Source: Streptomyces sp. NBC_00223 (GTDB lineage Bacteria > Actinomycetota > Actinomycetes > Streptomycetales > Streptomycetaceae). Taken from it: a stretch of DNA of 64,000 bases. Positions 1 to 9,775 of this stretch are shown here, in pieces (within the stretch, counting starts at the first letter, position 1; each line of letters begins with the position of its first letter). Location of the stretch: the NCBI RefSeq assembly GCF_036199905.1, contig NZ_CP108109.1, positions 3,519,501 through 3,583,500 on the forward strand, given 5' to 3'. The position numbers and the translations under genes are program-made. Under the pieces are notes generated by a model. It was given only the letters and a program-made list of their open reading frames with translations. It was not told where the DNA came from and searched no databases.

Positions 1-1773
1 CCGGCCGGGGTGCCCGTACTGCCGCCGGGGGCGCCCTTCGCCGAGGAACACGCGCTGTGGGTGAACGGGGTGCTCGCGGGCATGTACTCGCGCGCGCCGA
101 AGCCCCGTACCCCCGCCCTTGAGGCCCCGGCGTCCGGTACGCCCGCCGCCGGGGAGCCGCCGGCCGCACCCCGCCGCGAGGTGGTCGTGCTGTGGGCCTC
201 GCAGACCGGGAACGCCGAGGAATTCGCCGCCGCCACCGCCGAACGTCTCTCCGCCGCCGGCCACCGCGCCGCCCTCGTGGCCATGGACGAGGCCGATCCC
301 CGTACCCTGCCCGCCGCCGCCGACCTGCTGCTGATCACCAGCACCTTCGGCGACGGGGAGGCCCCCGACAACGGCTCCGGTTTCTGGGACGCCCTCACCG
401 CGCCCGACATCCCGCGTCTGGAGGGCCGCCGGTACGCGGTACTCGCCTTCGGCGACTCCTCCTACGACGACTTCTGCGGCCACGGGCGGCGGCTCGACCA
501 GCGGCTGGACGAGCTGGGCGCGGTCCGGATCGCGCCGCGCGCCGACTGCGAGCCGGACTGGGCGGCCCCGGCCGGCGCCTGGCTGGACACGGTGCTCTCG
601 ACACTCACCGAACGCCCGGCCGCCGCGCCCTCCCCCGCCCCGGCCCGCGCGTCCAGACCTGTGCCCGTCACCGCACGGCTGACCGGGAACCTGCTGCTCA
701 GCGGGCCGGGCGCGGCCAAGGAGGTCCGCCGCTTCACCTTCGACACGCGCGACAGCGAGACCCCCTTCGGGTACGAGGCGGGCGACGCGCTCAGCGTCAC
801 CCCCGTGAACAGCCCGGACCTGGTCGCCGAATGGCTCGCCGTCACCGGTCTCGACCCGGGCGCGGCCGTCCGGGTGAGCGGCGTCGGCGAGATCGCGCTC
901 GGCGAGGCGCTGCACCGCCATCTGGACATCACCCGGATCACCCCGGCCCTGATGGCCTTCGTCACCGAGCGCACCGGCGACCGGCGGCTCAAGACACTGC
1001 TGCGCCCCGACAACAAGGACCAGCTCGCCCAGTGGTCGTGGGGCCGGCAGTCGGTGGACGTCATCGCCGAGCACCCGGTCCGCGCCACCCCGCAGGAGTG
1101 GACCGACCTGCTCAAACGCCTCCAGCCGCGGCTGTACTCGATCTCGTCGAGCCCGCTGACCGACCCCCACCAGGTCGCGCTGACCGTCTCCGTGGTCCGC
1201 TACGAGAGCCCGCGCGGCCGTCCCCGGGGCGGTGTCTGCTCGCCCTTCCTCGCCGACGCGGCCCCCGGCGCCCCCGTGCCGGTCGCCCTCCAGCGCGCGC
1301 CGCACTTCCGCCCGCCGGCCGACCCCGCGACCCCCATGATCATGGTCGGCCCCGGCACCGGAATCGCGCCCTTCATCGGCTTCCTCGCCGAGCGCCGGGC
1401 CCGCGGCCACACCGCCCCCAACTGGCTGTTCTTCGGCGAGCAGCACCGGGCGACCGACTTCTACTACGAGGCCGAGCTGACCGGTCTCCTCGCCGACGGC
1501 ACCCTCGCCCGGCTCGACACGGCCTTCTCCCGCGACCAGCGCGCGAAGGTCTACGTCCAGGACCGGATGCGCGAGCACGGCCCGCAGCTCTGGGCCTGGC
1601 TCCAGGAGGGGGCGCACTTCTACGTCTGCGGGGACGCGTCCCGGATGGCCAGGGACGTCGACGCGGCGCTGCGGGCGGTCGTGGCGGCCCACGGCGGGCT
1701 CCCGGCGGAGGCGGCGACGGCGTATGTGAAGCAACTGGCCGCCGAGCGGCGGTACGTACGCGATGTGTACTGA
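1..1773 (+). CDS. Flavodoxin/FAD/NAD(P)H reductase (sulfite reductase alpha / CPR-like), 5' truncated by window
   Basis: This is a diflavin reductase of the sulfite-reductase alpha/cytochrome P450 reductase type, which carries electrons from NADPH through FAD and FMN to a partner redox centre. Seen: a flavodoxin domain near residues 57-195 beginning [16 protein letters not shown]; an FAD-binding domain with [10 protein letters not shown]; an NAD(P)-binding domain with [14 protein letters not shown]; and the characteristic aromatic C-terminus YVRDVY. The frame is open through base 1, with no stop before the GTG at 10. The N-terminal [13 protein letters not shown] segment resembles the linker seen when this module is the C-terminal half of a larger streptomycete nitrate reductase-type molybdoenzyme. 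I infer the true start lies outside the window. If GTG 10 is real, the protein is a 587-aa stand-alone reductase. Confidence 0.85.
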   Translation, partial: PAGVPVLPPGAPFAEEHALWVNGVLAGMYSRAPKPRTPALEAPASGTPAAGEPPAAPRREVVVLWASQTGNAEEFAAATAERLSAAGHRAALVAMDEADPRTLPAAADLLLITSTFGDGEAPDNGSGFWDALTAPDIPRLEGRRYAVLAFGDSSYDDFCGHGRRLDQRLDELGAVRIAPRADCEPDWAAPAGAWLDTVLSTLTERPAAAPSPAPARASRPVPVTARLTGNLLLSGPGAAKEVRRFTFDTRDSETPFGYEAGDALSVTPVNSPDLVAEWLAVTGLDPGAAVRVSGVGEIALGEALHRHLDITRITPALMAFVTERTGDRRLKTLLRPDNKDQLAQWSWGRQSVDVIAEHPVRATPQEWTDLLKRLQPRLYSISSSPLTDPHQVALTVSVVRYESPRGRPRGGVCSPFLADAAPGAPVPVALQRAPHFRPPADPATPMIMVGPGTGIAPFIGFLAERRARGHTAPNWLFFGEQHRATDFYYEAELTGLLADGTLARLDTAFSRDQRAKVYVQDRMREHGPQLWAWLQEGAHFYVCGDASRMARDVDAALRAVVAAHGGLPAEAATAYVKQLAAERRYVRDVY

Positions 1774-1812
1774 GCCGGCAGCCGGACCGGCTCTGCGGAA
1801 ACGGCGGCCGGC

Positions 1813-2016
1813 TCAGCTCCAGGTGTCGTATCCGGCGCCGCGCCATTCGACCAGGTCGGGGCGGGTGAGGTCCATCTCGTCGAGGTCGGCGAGGCCCGCG
1901 CGGCGCAGGAACTCCAGGATATCGGTGAGGTTGGTCGCCCGGCCGGCGTCCTGGCCACGGATCGTGACCCGCCGCCCCTGGGGGCCGGGCGGGTGCACGA
2001 TCACGGGAGCGTCCAT
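1813..2016 (-). CDS. Small conserved hypothetical protein (67 aa)
   Basis: An ATG-started 67-aa ORF (MDAPVIVHPPGPQGRRVTI...) convergent with the flavoprotein gene. It is acidic at the C-terminus, soluble and has no signal peptide or recognisable motif. The GGGGG run just before the ATG can serve as ribosome binding site. The longer open frame upstream of this ATG is in antisense to the carboxypeptidase and looks non-coding, so the internal ATG is chosen. Small proteins of this appearance are common in Streptomyces, but I assign no function. Confidence 0.6.
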   Translation of the reverse strand: MDAPVIVHPPGPQGRRVTIRGQDAGRATNLTDILEFLRRAGLADLDEMDLTRPDLVEWRGAGYDTWS

Positions 2017-2135
2017 GCCCCCAGCCTGCCCCCACGGGACGAAGGCAACAATCCCGCGGGGGCCGACCGGGCACTCGGACCGATGGCCGGGCGCCCGGCC
2101 CCGTGTTCGGGCCGGGCGCGTGGCCGGGGGTCCGG

Positions 2136-3023
2136 CTACTTCTTGAAGGCGTAGTCCAGGAGCTTCTTGACGTCGGCCGTCCTGGTGGTCTCCGAGGTGG
2201 AGGCGAGGACCGTGCCGATGACCGTCTTCTTGCCGCGGGTGGCGGCGAACACCAGGCAGTACTTGGCCTGCGGACCGGAACCGGTCTTGACGCCGATCAT
2301 GCCGGAGTAGCTGCTGAGCAGCTTGTTGGTGTTGGTCCACGTCTTGTAGTAGTACTGGCCATTCTTCAAGATGATCTTCTGCTTGGTCGACTTGGTCTTC
2401 ACGACCTTGCGGAAGGTGGCGTTCTTCATGGCGTCGCTGGCGAGCTTGGTCAGGTCGCGCGGCGTCGAGTAGTTTTTCCCGCCCCCTATACCGTCGAACG
2501 AGTCGAAGTGCGTGTTCTTCAGACCCAGCGACTTGGCGGTCGAGTTCATCTTGCCGATGAACGACTTCACCCGCGCCGCCCGGGTGGTCCCGGTGCCGAA
2601 CTTGTCGGCCAGCGCGTAGGCCGCGTCGCAGCCGGAGGGCAGCATCAGCCCGTAGAGCAACTGGCCGACGGTGACCTTGTCGCCGACGATCAGACCGGCC
2701 GACGACGCGTTGTTCTTGACGATGTAGTCGCTGTACGCCTTCTGGTACGTGACCTTGGTGTTGAGGTTGAGGTTCTTCTGGGCGAGGACCACCCGGGCCG
2801 TCATGATCTTGGTGGTGGAGCCCGTGGAACGACGGGTGTCCGCGGCCTTGGTGTAGAGCGACGCCTTGGTGCCGTTGTTCATCACGAAGCCGCCCTTGGC
2901 GACGATCGTGGGCACCTTGAGCGTGGCCGCCTGCGCCGGGACGACGAACGCCCCGGCCGTCAGAACGGCCCCCGTCGTGACGAGGACCGCGGACACGCGA
3001 CGTATGCCGCTTATGCTGTTCAT
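2136..3023 (-). CDS. Secreted D-alanyl-D-alanine carboxypeptidase (peptidase S11)
   Basis: A penicillin-binding-protein-type serine carboxypeptidase that trims the terminal D-Ala of peptidoglycan stem peptides outside the membrane. Seen: a signal peptide (MNSISGIRRVSAVLVTTGAVLTAG, AQA cleavage near residue 31); an SxxK motif STTK near residue 67 with the catalytic serine; an SGC triad in the SxN position (LMLPSGCDAA); and a KTGSG motif near residue 240. The length (295 aa) fits low-molecular-weight S11 enzymes that lack the C-terminal amphipathic anchor. The start is the ATG directly before the signal peptide. The upstream extension in the same frame is Arg-rich and has no signal sequence. 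The second active-site motif has Cys where many family members have Asn, a known variation in actinomycete members. Confidence 0.88.
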   Translation of the reverse strand: MNSISGIRRVSAVLVTTGAVLTAGAFVVPAQAATLKVPTIVAKGGFVMNNGTKASLYTKAADTRRSTGSTTKIMTARVVLAQKNLNLNTKVTYQKAYSDYIVKNNASSAGLIVGDKVTVGQLLYGLMLPSGCDAAYALADKFGTGTTRAARVKSFIGKMNSTAKSLGLKNTHFDSFDGIGGGKNYSTPRDLTKLASDAMKNATFRKVVKTKSTKQKIILKNGQYYYKTWTNTNKLLSSYSGMIGVKTGSGPQAKYCLVFAATRGKKTVIGTVLASTSETTRTADVKKLLDYAFKK

Positions 3024-3173
3024 CAAGTCGATTGCTCCAAATGCCCCTACGGCGCGGCCGTATGAGAATGCCGCCTCTCCATGAGATGCGCGAGCACGGC
3101 AAATGGATGCACCGATCCCCACAGTTTTTTCCGTCGTTCCCCGTTCTTTCCGAGCGCGCCTCTGCGGTGCCGG

Positions 3174-3893
3174 CTATCCCACACCCAGGGCGTTGAGGGC
3201 GGTGCGCTGGTGGGATTCCAGGGACTCGACACGGGTGGCCTGGGCCTCGGTGAGGACGTCGCACACCCAGTCCCAGTGCAGTGCCACCCGGTCGCCGGGC
3301 GCGAGGCCGTCGATCAGCGCGCGGCCGCCGGTCGACCAGCGCACCCGCTCCGTACGGGCCGGCCCGGTCACCATCGCCCCGCCGTCCCAGGCCAGCGGCC
3401 GGGACTCCACGGTCGCCGACTCCCCGTCCACCCCGAGCACCACCCCGGTACGGATCCGGCACTGGTCGAGCACCGAAAGCGCGCTCGGATTACCGCTGGT
3501 CCGCAGCATCCGCGCCCACGGGTACACATCGAACACCTGGAAGCTGTGGTGGGCGAGCGCCCGGTGGCCCGCCTCCCGCCAGGTGCCGCCGAGTTGACCG
3601 CGGAACCGGTCCCGCATGCGCTCGACCAGCGCCGCGGAGTCCACGCGGTCCAGCAGGTCGTTGCCGATCCAGTACGCCTCGACCACCCGCGCGTCGAGCG
3701 GATCGGCGACCCCGGCGGTCTCGGCGAGGAACTCCAGATAGCACCACGCCCCCTCGAACTCCCGGGCCCGGCGCTCGATCCCGGCCACCGCGTCGGCCCT
3801 GAGCAGGGCCGACGCGTCCGGGGGTCCGCAGTAGCCGAGTTCGTTCGGCGGGTAGGCGTAGCGCGCGAAGAGCAGTGCGCCCTGTGCGCTCAT
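3174..3893 (-). CDS. Hydrogenase-cluster-associated protein (DUF6390-like)
   Basis: A 239-aa soluble protein beginning MSAQGALLFARYAYPPNELGY, with recurrent aromatic and Arg-rich helices and a C-terminal small beta-rich part (GLAPGDRVALHWDWVCDVL). I recognise it as the DUF6390-type protein found at the end of actinobacterial [NiFe] hydrogenase loci. Its ATG directly abuts the hypE stop codon, so it is translated in the same polycistron. Its role is unknown; position implies a part in maturation or assembly of the hydrogenase. Confidence is high that it is a gene and moderate for the family name. Confidence 0.8.
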   Translation of the reverse strand: MSAQGALLFARYAYPPNELGYCGPPDASALLRADAVAGIERRAREFEGAWCYLEFLAETAGVADPLDARVVEAYWIGNDLLDRVDSAALVERMRDRFRGQLGGTWREAGHRALAHHSFQVFDVYPWARMLRTSGNPSALSVLDQCRIRTGVVLGVDGESATVESRPLAWDGGAMVTGPARTERVRWSTGGRALIDGLAPGDRVALHWDWVCDVLTEAQATRVESLESHQRTALNALGVG

Positions 3894-4999
3894 TCAGCAG
3901 ATCCTCGGCAGTTGTTCACCGATCGGCAGGCCGACGACCCGGGTCCCGCCCAGCGCGGTCCTGGCGACGACCATCCCGCGGTGGTCCGCCACGCAGGTGC
4001 CGATCCGGCACGCCGACCGCCCCAACGGGTGCGCCCGCAGGGCTGCCAGCACCTCGTCGGCGGATTCGGCGGGTACGAAGGCGAGCAGCTTGCCCTCGTT
4101 CGCCACCTGGAGCGGATCGAGTCCGAGCAGCCCGCAGGCGTCCCGTACCGGCTGCGGCACGGGCAGTTCGCGCTCCACCAGCTCGACGCCGACGTCCGAG
4201 GCGCGGGCGATCTCGTTCAGCGACGCGGAGACACCGCCGCGGGTCGGGTCCCGCAGGACATGCAGATCCGCGCCCGTGGCGAGCATCGCGGCGACCAGTC
4301 CGTGCAGGGCGGCGGTGTCGCTCTCCACGGTGGTGCCGAACTCCAGACCCTCGCGGCAGCTCATCACCGCCACGCCGTGCACCCCGATGTCCCCGCTGAC
4401 CAGCACCGCGTCACCGGGCCTGGCCCGTCGGGGGTTGATGTCGACGCCGTCGGGGACCACGCCGATGCCGGAGGTGTTGATGTAGACGCCGTCACCGCCG
4501 GCGCTGTCCACGACCTTGGTGTCCCCCGTGACCAGTTGTACGCCGGCCGCCCGCGCGGCCACGCCCATCGCCTGGGCGATGCGGCCGAGTTCGCTCAGCG
4601 CGGTGCCCTCCTGGAGGATGAACGCGGTCGACAGGAACAGCGGGGTCGCCCCCGACATCGCCAGGTCGTTGACCGTCCCGTTCACCGCCAGGTCGCCGAT
4701 CGACCCGCCGGGGAAGAACATCGGCTTCACCACGAACGAGTCGGTGGAGAAGGCCAGCCGGGTGCCGCCGCCGACCGTCAGGACCGCCGAGTCGCCGAGT
4801 TCCGCCGCCGCTGCCGTACCGAAGCCGGGCAGGAACAGATGCTCGATCAGCTCACCGGACATCGCCCCGCCGCCGCCGTGGCCCATCACCACGTACGGGG
4901 AGTCCCGCAGCGGTACGGGACAGACCCAGCTCTCGAAGTCGAGGTCCGACGCCACTGGCCCGGCCGGCGTCGACGGGGCCGTGTACTCCATCGCGTCGG

Positions 5000-5003
<4 letters not shown>
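3894..5003 (-). CDS. hypE: Hydrogenase maturation protein HypE
   Basis: HypE dehydrates the carbamoyl group placed on its C-terminal cysteine by HypF, giving the thiocyanate that becomes the cyanide ligands of the NiFe active site. Seen: a PurM/AIR-synthase-like ATP-binding fold ([32 protein letters not shown] glycine motifs) and the diagnostic C-terminal PRIC with the acceptor Cys as last residue (369 aa). The start is GTG 5003, which overlaps the hypD stop by 4 nt (GTGA), giving translational coupling; an ATG 12 nt further in is an alternative. It is followed without gap by the DUF6390-like gene. Confidence 0.95.
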
Positions 5004-6099
<1,096 letters not shown>

Positions 6100-6103
<4 letters not shown>

Positions 6104-6396
6104 TTCGCTGCTCCTTCGGACAACTCTTTGTGTCGCGCGGCGAGTTCGAACCCGTCCCCGAACTCCTCGGCCAGGATTCCGAGCCGTTCGAAATTGGCCA
6201 GGGTCTCCTGGGCCGACCGCTCGTCGAGGCGCTGAATGGCGAATCCGACGTGCACGACGACGTATTCGCCGATCGCCGCGTCGGGGATGTACTGCAGACA
6301 CACCTCTTTGCGTACGCCGCCGAAGTCGCACTCGGCCATCAAGGTGCCGTCGACTTCGGCGGTACTGAGGACAAGCCCCGGAACGGCCAGACACAT
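6100..6396 (-). CDS. hypC: Hydrogenase maturation chaperone HypC (stand-alone copy)
   Basis: A 98-aa HypC/HybG/HupF chaperone. The protein starts MCLAVPG; Cys2, exposed after Met removal, is the iron-ligand residue shared with Hyp[13 protein letters not shown] segment typical of the family follows, then a helical tail. The ATG at 6396 is chosen because Cys must be residue 2. It overlaps hypD by 4 nt and is separated from hypF by about 135 bp, the largest gap within the minus-strand hydrogenase operon. The locus has a second HypC domain fused to HypF, so this copy is not the only one. Confidence 0.95.
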
Positions 6397-6531
6397 GTCG
6401 CTCTTCCTTCTCTGTGACGTCTCTGTGAGTCCTCGATCGGTGGACCCGCGCCGGCTACGACGGCCGGTCCGGCGCACGCCTGGGCCCGGCGCCTCGGCGC
6501 GACGTGACGGCCGGCCGGCCGGGGCGGACGG

Positions 6532-9075
6532 TCAGCCCGCCGCGGCGATCAGCAGCTGACCGAGCGCGATACCGCCGTCGTTCGGGGGCAGCAGCCGGGG
6601 CCGCAGGACGGTGAAGCCCCGCTCGGTCAGCGCGCGTTGGGCCTGGTCGAGCAGCACGGCGTTCTGGAACACACCCCCGCCGAGCGCCACCACGCCGAGG
6701 CCCGTCTCTATCCGGCAGATCTCGGCGAGGTCGGCGATGAGCGCCGCGACCGCCGTGTGGAAGCGCGCGGCGATCAACTCCGCCCGGACGCCCGCCCGGA
6801 CGTCGGCGACCACCGCGCGGACCACCGGCCCCGGATCGGCGACCGCGGGCTCCCCGACCTGCCCGAGCCCGATCCGGAACGCGTAGCCCTCGGCCGGACC
6901 GGGCCCGGCCGACCGGGCCAGCCCCTCCAGCTCCATGGCGGCCTCGGCCTCGTACTCCACCTCGTGCCGCACCCCGGCCAGCGAGGCGACCGCGTCGAAG
7001 AGCCGGCCCATGCTGGACGTCGGCACGCAGCCGAAGCCGGTGCCGAACTGATGGGCCAGCACGTCCCGTTCCCGGGCCGGGCAGGCGCGGACCGCGGGGA
7101 TCCGCTCGTCCCAGCCGACGCCCGCCGTACGCAGATGGGCGAGCGCCATCCGGTACGGCCGCAGCACACTCGCGTCACCGCCCGCCAGCGGCACGTACCC
7201 GAGGTGCGCGGCCCGGCGGAAGGACTTGTAGTCGGCGACCAGCACCTCGCCGCCCCACACCGCGCCGTCGGTCCCGTAGCCGGTGCCGTCGAAGGCGACA
7301 CCGATCACGCTCTCCCCGGCGCCGATCCCGTGTTCGCCCATCACGGCGGCGATGTGCGCGTGGTGGTGCTGCACGGTACGCACCGGCCGGCCGTCGGCGT
7401 GCGCGCGGGCCCAGCCCGCGGAGCCGTAGTCGGGGTGCCGGTCGGCGACCAGCTGCCCGGGGTCGACCCCGGTGAGGTGTTCCAGGTGCCGTTCGGTCCG
7501 GGTCAGCGCGTCCACCGTCGACAGGTCGTCCATGTCGCCGATGTGCTGGCTGATCCAGGCGTAACGCCCCTCCCCCAGCGCGCAGGTGTTCTTCAGGTCG
7601 GCGCCGACCGCGAGGGTCGGGGGCACCTCGAAGGGCAGCGCGAGCGGCAGCGGCGCGTAGCCGCGGGACCTGCGCACCGGCAGTTCGGCGCCCGCCACGA
7701 ACCGGCTGACCGAGTCGTCGCACGGTACGTGGATCGTCCGGTCGTGCCGCAGCCAGGCGTCGGCCAGCGGGTCAAGCTCGGCCAGCGCGCGGTCGTCGTC
7801 GGTGACGATCGGCTCGCCGGAGAGGTTGGCGGAGGTCATCACCAGCGCGTCGGGCCCGGGCGCGTCGTCGCCGAGCCCGAAGAGCAGTACGTGCAGCGGG
7901 GTGTACGGCAGCAGCAGCCCCAGGTCAGGGCTGCCGGGCGCGACGGCCGCGGACACCCCCTCCCCCGGGCCCGCCGCCCGGCGCGCAAGGAGCACGATCG
8001 GCCGCCGGATACCGGTGAGCAGCGCCTCCTCGTCCTCGGTCGTCGTCACGAACTCCGCGGCGACGTCGAGGGACGCGACCATCACCGCGAACGGCTTGCC
8101 GCCGCGCCGCTTGCGGCGGCGCAGCTCGGCCACCGCCGCGTCATTGCGGGCGTCGCACGCCAGGTGGTAGCCGCCGAGGCCCTTGACCGCGACGATCCGG
8201 CCCTCGGCGAGCAACCGCCGTGCCGACCGCAGCGCCTCCTCGCCGTCGACCGGCGACCGCCCGTCCTTGCCGACGAGTTCGAGCCGGGGCCCGCAGTCGT
8301 GGCAGGCGATCGGCTGGGCGTGGAAGCGGCGGTCGCGCGGGTCCTCGTACTCCGCGCGGCAGGCGTCGCACATGGGGAAGGCCGCCATCGTGGTGGCGGC
8401 CCGGTCGTACGGCGTGCCGGTGACGATCGTGAACCGGGGGCCGCAGTGGGTGCAGGTGATGAAGGGGTGGCGGTACCGCCGGTTCGCCGGGTCGCTCATC
8501 TCGGCCAGACAGTCCGCGCAGGTGGCGATGTCGGGCGAGACCAGCGTACGGGCCCGGCCCTGCCCGCTGGAGTCCTCGATGGTGAACTCCGTGCCGCCCC
8601 GGGTGGGTTGCTCGTACGCGTGCACGGACTCCACGACGGCGAGCGGCGGCGCGTCGGCGCGCAGCCGCCGGCCGAACTCCTCGACCGCCTCGGCGCCGCC
8701 CTCGACCTCGACGACCACGCCCTCGGTGGTGTTGGAGACCGTACCGGCGAGCGCCAGCTCCGAGGCGGTGACGTAGGCGAAGGGCCGGAACCCCACGCCC
8801 TGCACGACACCGCGCACCTCGTACCGGCGCCTGATCCGCTGGGTACGGGCGCGGCCCATCATCTCCAGCCCGGACAGCGCCTCGTCCGCCTTGGCCCGGT
8901 CGATGACCTCCACCGCGAAGCCCATGTGCAGCAGCACCCAGTCGCCATCGGCCGGGGGCTGCTCCAGCATCCCGATGTTGACCCGCCGCCGCGCCCCCTG
9001 CACGTCGACCAGCGCGAGCTGGCCGGCGTATCCGGGCACGATCTCGACGACTTGACCGGGGATGCCAAGGCACAT
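6532..9075 (-). CDS. hypF: HypC-HypF fusion: carbamoyltransferase with an N-terminal HypC domain
   Basis: HypF makes carbamoyl-adenylate from carbamoyl phosphate and transfers the carbamoyl group to HypE. In this 847-aa product residues about 1-78 are a full HypC domain (MCLGIPG start, HMGFAVEVIDRAKADEAL). They are followed in frame by the HypF domains: acylphosphatase (RRRYEVRGVVQGVGFRPFAY), a paired zinc-finger region (CADC, CTHCG, CDAC, CHDCG), a YrdC-like domain and a Kae1-like domain with HHHAHIA near residue 567. HypF alone is usually about 750-800 aa, and the remainder here fits that. An in-frame GTG lies 6 nt upstream, but GGAG is 9 nt from the ATG and only 3 nt from the GTG, and Cys must be residue 2; hence ATG 9075. 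The gene begins 2 nt from the protease stop codon. Confidence 0.93.
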   Translation of the reverse strand: MCLGIPGQVVEIVPGYAGQLALVDVQGARRRVNIGMLEQPPADGDWVLLHMGFAVEVIDRAKADEALSGLEMMGRARTQRIRRRYEVRGVVQGVGFRPFAYVTASELALAGTVSNTTEGVVVEVEGGAEAVEEFGRRLRADAPPLAVVESVHAYEQPTRGGTEFTIEDSSGQGRARTLVSPDIATCADCLAEMSDPANRRYRHPFITCTHCGPRFTIVTGTPYDRAATTMAAFPMCDACRAEYEDPRDRRFHAQPIACHDCGPRLELVGKDGRSPVDGEEALRSARRLLAEGRIVAVKGLGGYHLACDARNDAAVAELRRRKRRGGKPFAVMVASLDVAAEFVTTTEDEEALLTGIRRPIVLLARRAAGPGEGVSAAVAPGSPDLGLLLPYTPLHVLLFGLGDDAPGPDALVMTSANLSGEPIVTDDDRALAELDPLADAWLRHDRTIHVPCDDSVSRFVAGAELPVRRSRGYAPLPLALPFEVPPTLAVGADLKNTCALGEGRYAWISQHIGDMDDLSTVDALTRTERHLEHLTGVDPGQLVADRHPDYGSAGWARAHADGRPVRTVQHHHAHIAAVMGEHGIGAGESVIGVAFDGTGYGTDGAVWGGEVLVADYKSFRRAAHLGYVPLAGGDASVLRPYRMALAHLRTAGVGWDERIPAVRACPARERDVLAHQFGTGFGCVPTSSMGRLFDAVASLAGVRHEVEYEAEAAMELEGLARSAGPGPAEGYAFRIGLGQVGEPAVADPGPVVRAVVADVRAGVRAELIAARFHTAVAALIADLAEICRIETGLGVVALGGGVFQNAVLLDQAQRALTERGFTVLRPRLLPPNDGGIALGQLLIAAAG

Positions 9076-9077
9076 GT

Positions 9078-9659
9078 TCACGGGCTCCTGGTCTCGGCGG
9101 GTTCGGCCGGCACGAGCCGCCGGACCAGTGTGCGTACTGCCTCGACCGCTTCGGGGACCGCGGCGGAGACGGCCTCGCTCAGGCCGATCCCCTCCTCGAC
9201 CCCGGCGGGCGTGCAGCCCACAAGGTAGGTGAGCGGAAGAATACCGCCCAATTGACCCATATTTGCCAGCACTGACACGGGATTCATCCCATGTGCGTCG
9301 AATTCACCCGTACCGAGGTCTTTCGCACCGATTTCCAGCACGGTCAGCCGCCCCGGCGGGCCGTCCCCGGGGTAGGCGTCGACCAGGATCAGCGCGTCGT
9401 ACCCGTCGAGCAGGTCGTAGGCGAGATGCATGCCGCGGATGCCGTAGTCGGTCACCCGGATCTGCGGCGGCAGGCCGCCGGACCCGGCCAGCCGCCGGAC
9501 GACCTCGGGGCCGAAGCCGTCGTCGCCGAGGAAGAGGTTGCCGACGCCCGCCACGAGGACGGCGCCGGCCGCGCGTGCGCCGTCGTGGTCCGCGCGTGCG
9601 CCACCGGCCGCGGTCATGCCGTCGGCCGCGGCCGTGTCTGTGTCCGAGGTCGCGCTCAC
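9078..9659 (-). CDS. Hydrogenase maturation endopeptidase (HycI/HupD family)
   Basis: A nickel-dependent endopeptidase that removes the C-terminal extension of the large subunit after metal insertion. Seen: the family signature VAGVGNLFLGDDGFGPEVVRRL with the acidic metal-ligand residue, a second acidic site in ILVDAYPGDGPPG, and DAHGMNPVSVL carrying the His ligand region. The N-terminal 30 residues (MSATSDTDTAAADG...) are a low-complexity extension. The GTG start overlaps the stop of the 39-aa gene upstream by 4 nt. Its likely substrate is HhyL in the same operon. Confidence 0.93.
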   Translation of the reverse strand: MSATSDTDTAAADGMTAAGGARADHDGARAAGAVLVAGVGNLFLGDDGFGPEVVRRLAGSGGLPPQIRVTDYGIRGMHLAYDLLDGYDALILVDAYPGDGPPGRLTVLEIGAKDLGTGEFDAHGMNPVSVLANMGQLGGILPLTYLVGCTPAGVEEGIGLSEAVSAAVPEAVEAVRTLVRRLVPAEPAETRSP

Positions 9660-9775
9660 ATCGAGCGCATACGCAGGTAGCGGCGGATGTCGGGGATCGA
9701 CATCACGCCGACGACCACGGCGGTGGCGGCGGCCGCGGCGGCCGCCGCGGTGGTGATGATGCCCAGGGTCTTCAT
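9656..9775 (-). CDS. 39-aa Ala-rich hydrophobic peptide (DUF6893-type)
   Basis: An ATG-started 39-aa ORF: MKTLGIITTAAAAAAAA, then TAVVVGVMSIPDIRRYLRMRSM. A single hydrophobic segment (residues about 4-26) is followed by a short basic tail. It is bracketed by 4-nt overlaps on both sides (with the 597-aa gene and with the protease), so it is an integral translated member of the hydrogenase operon. It matches my recollection of the DUF6893 small-protein family of actinomycetes. Role unknown; it could be a membrane-anchoring or assembly peptide. Confidence 0.75.
   Translation of the reverse strand: MKTLGIITTAAAAAAAATAVVVGVMSIPDIRRYLRMRSM

Noticed and set aside
6637..9228. 863-codon open frame on the plus strand opposite hypF
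   Set aside because: Mirror of the hypF codon pattern in G/C-rich DNA; product is His/Arg/Gly-rich without any domain and hypF is certain on the other strand.
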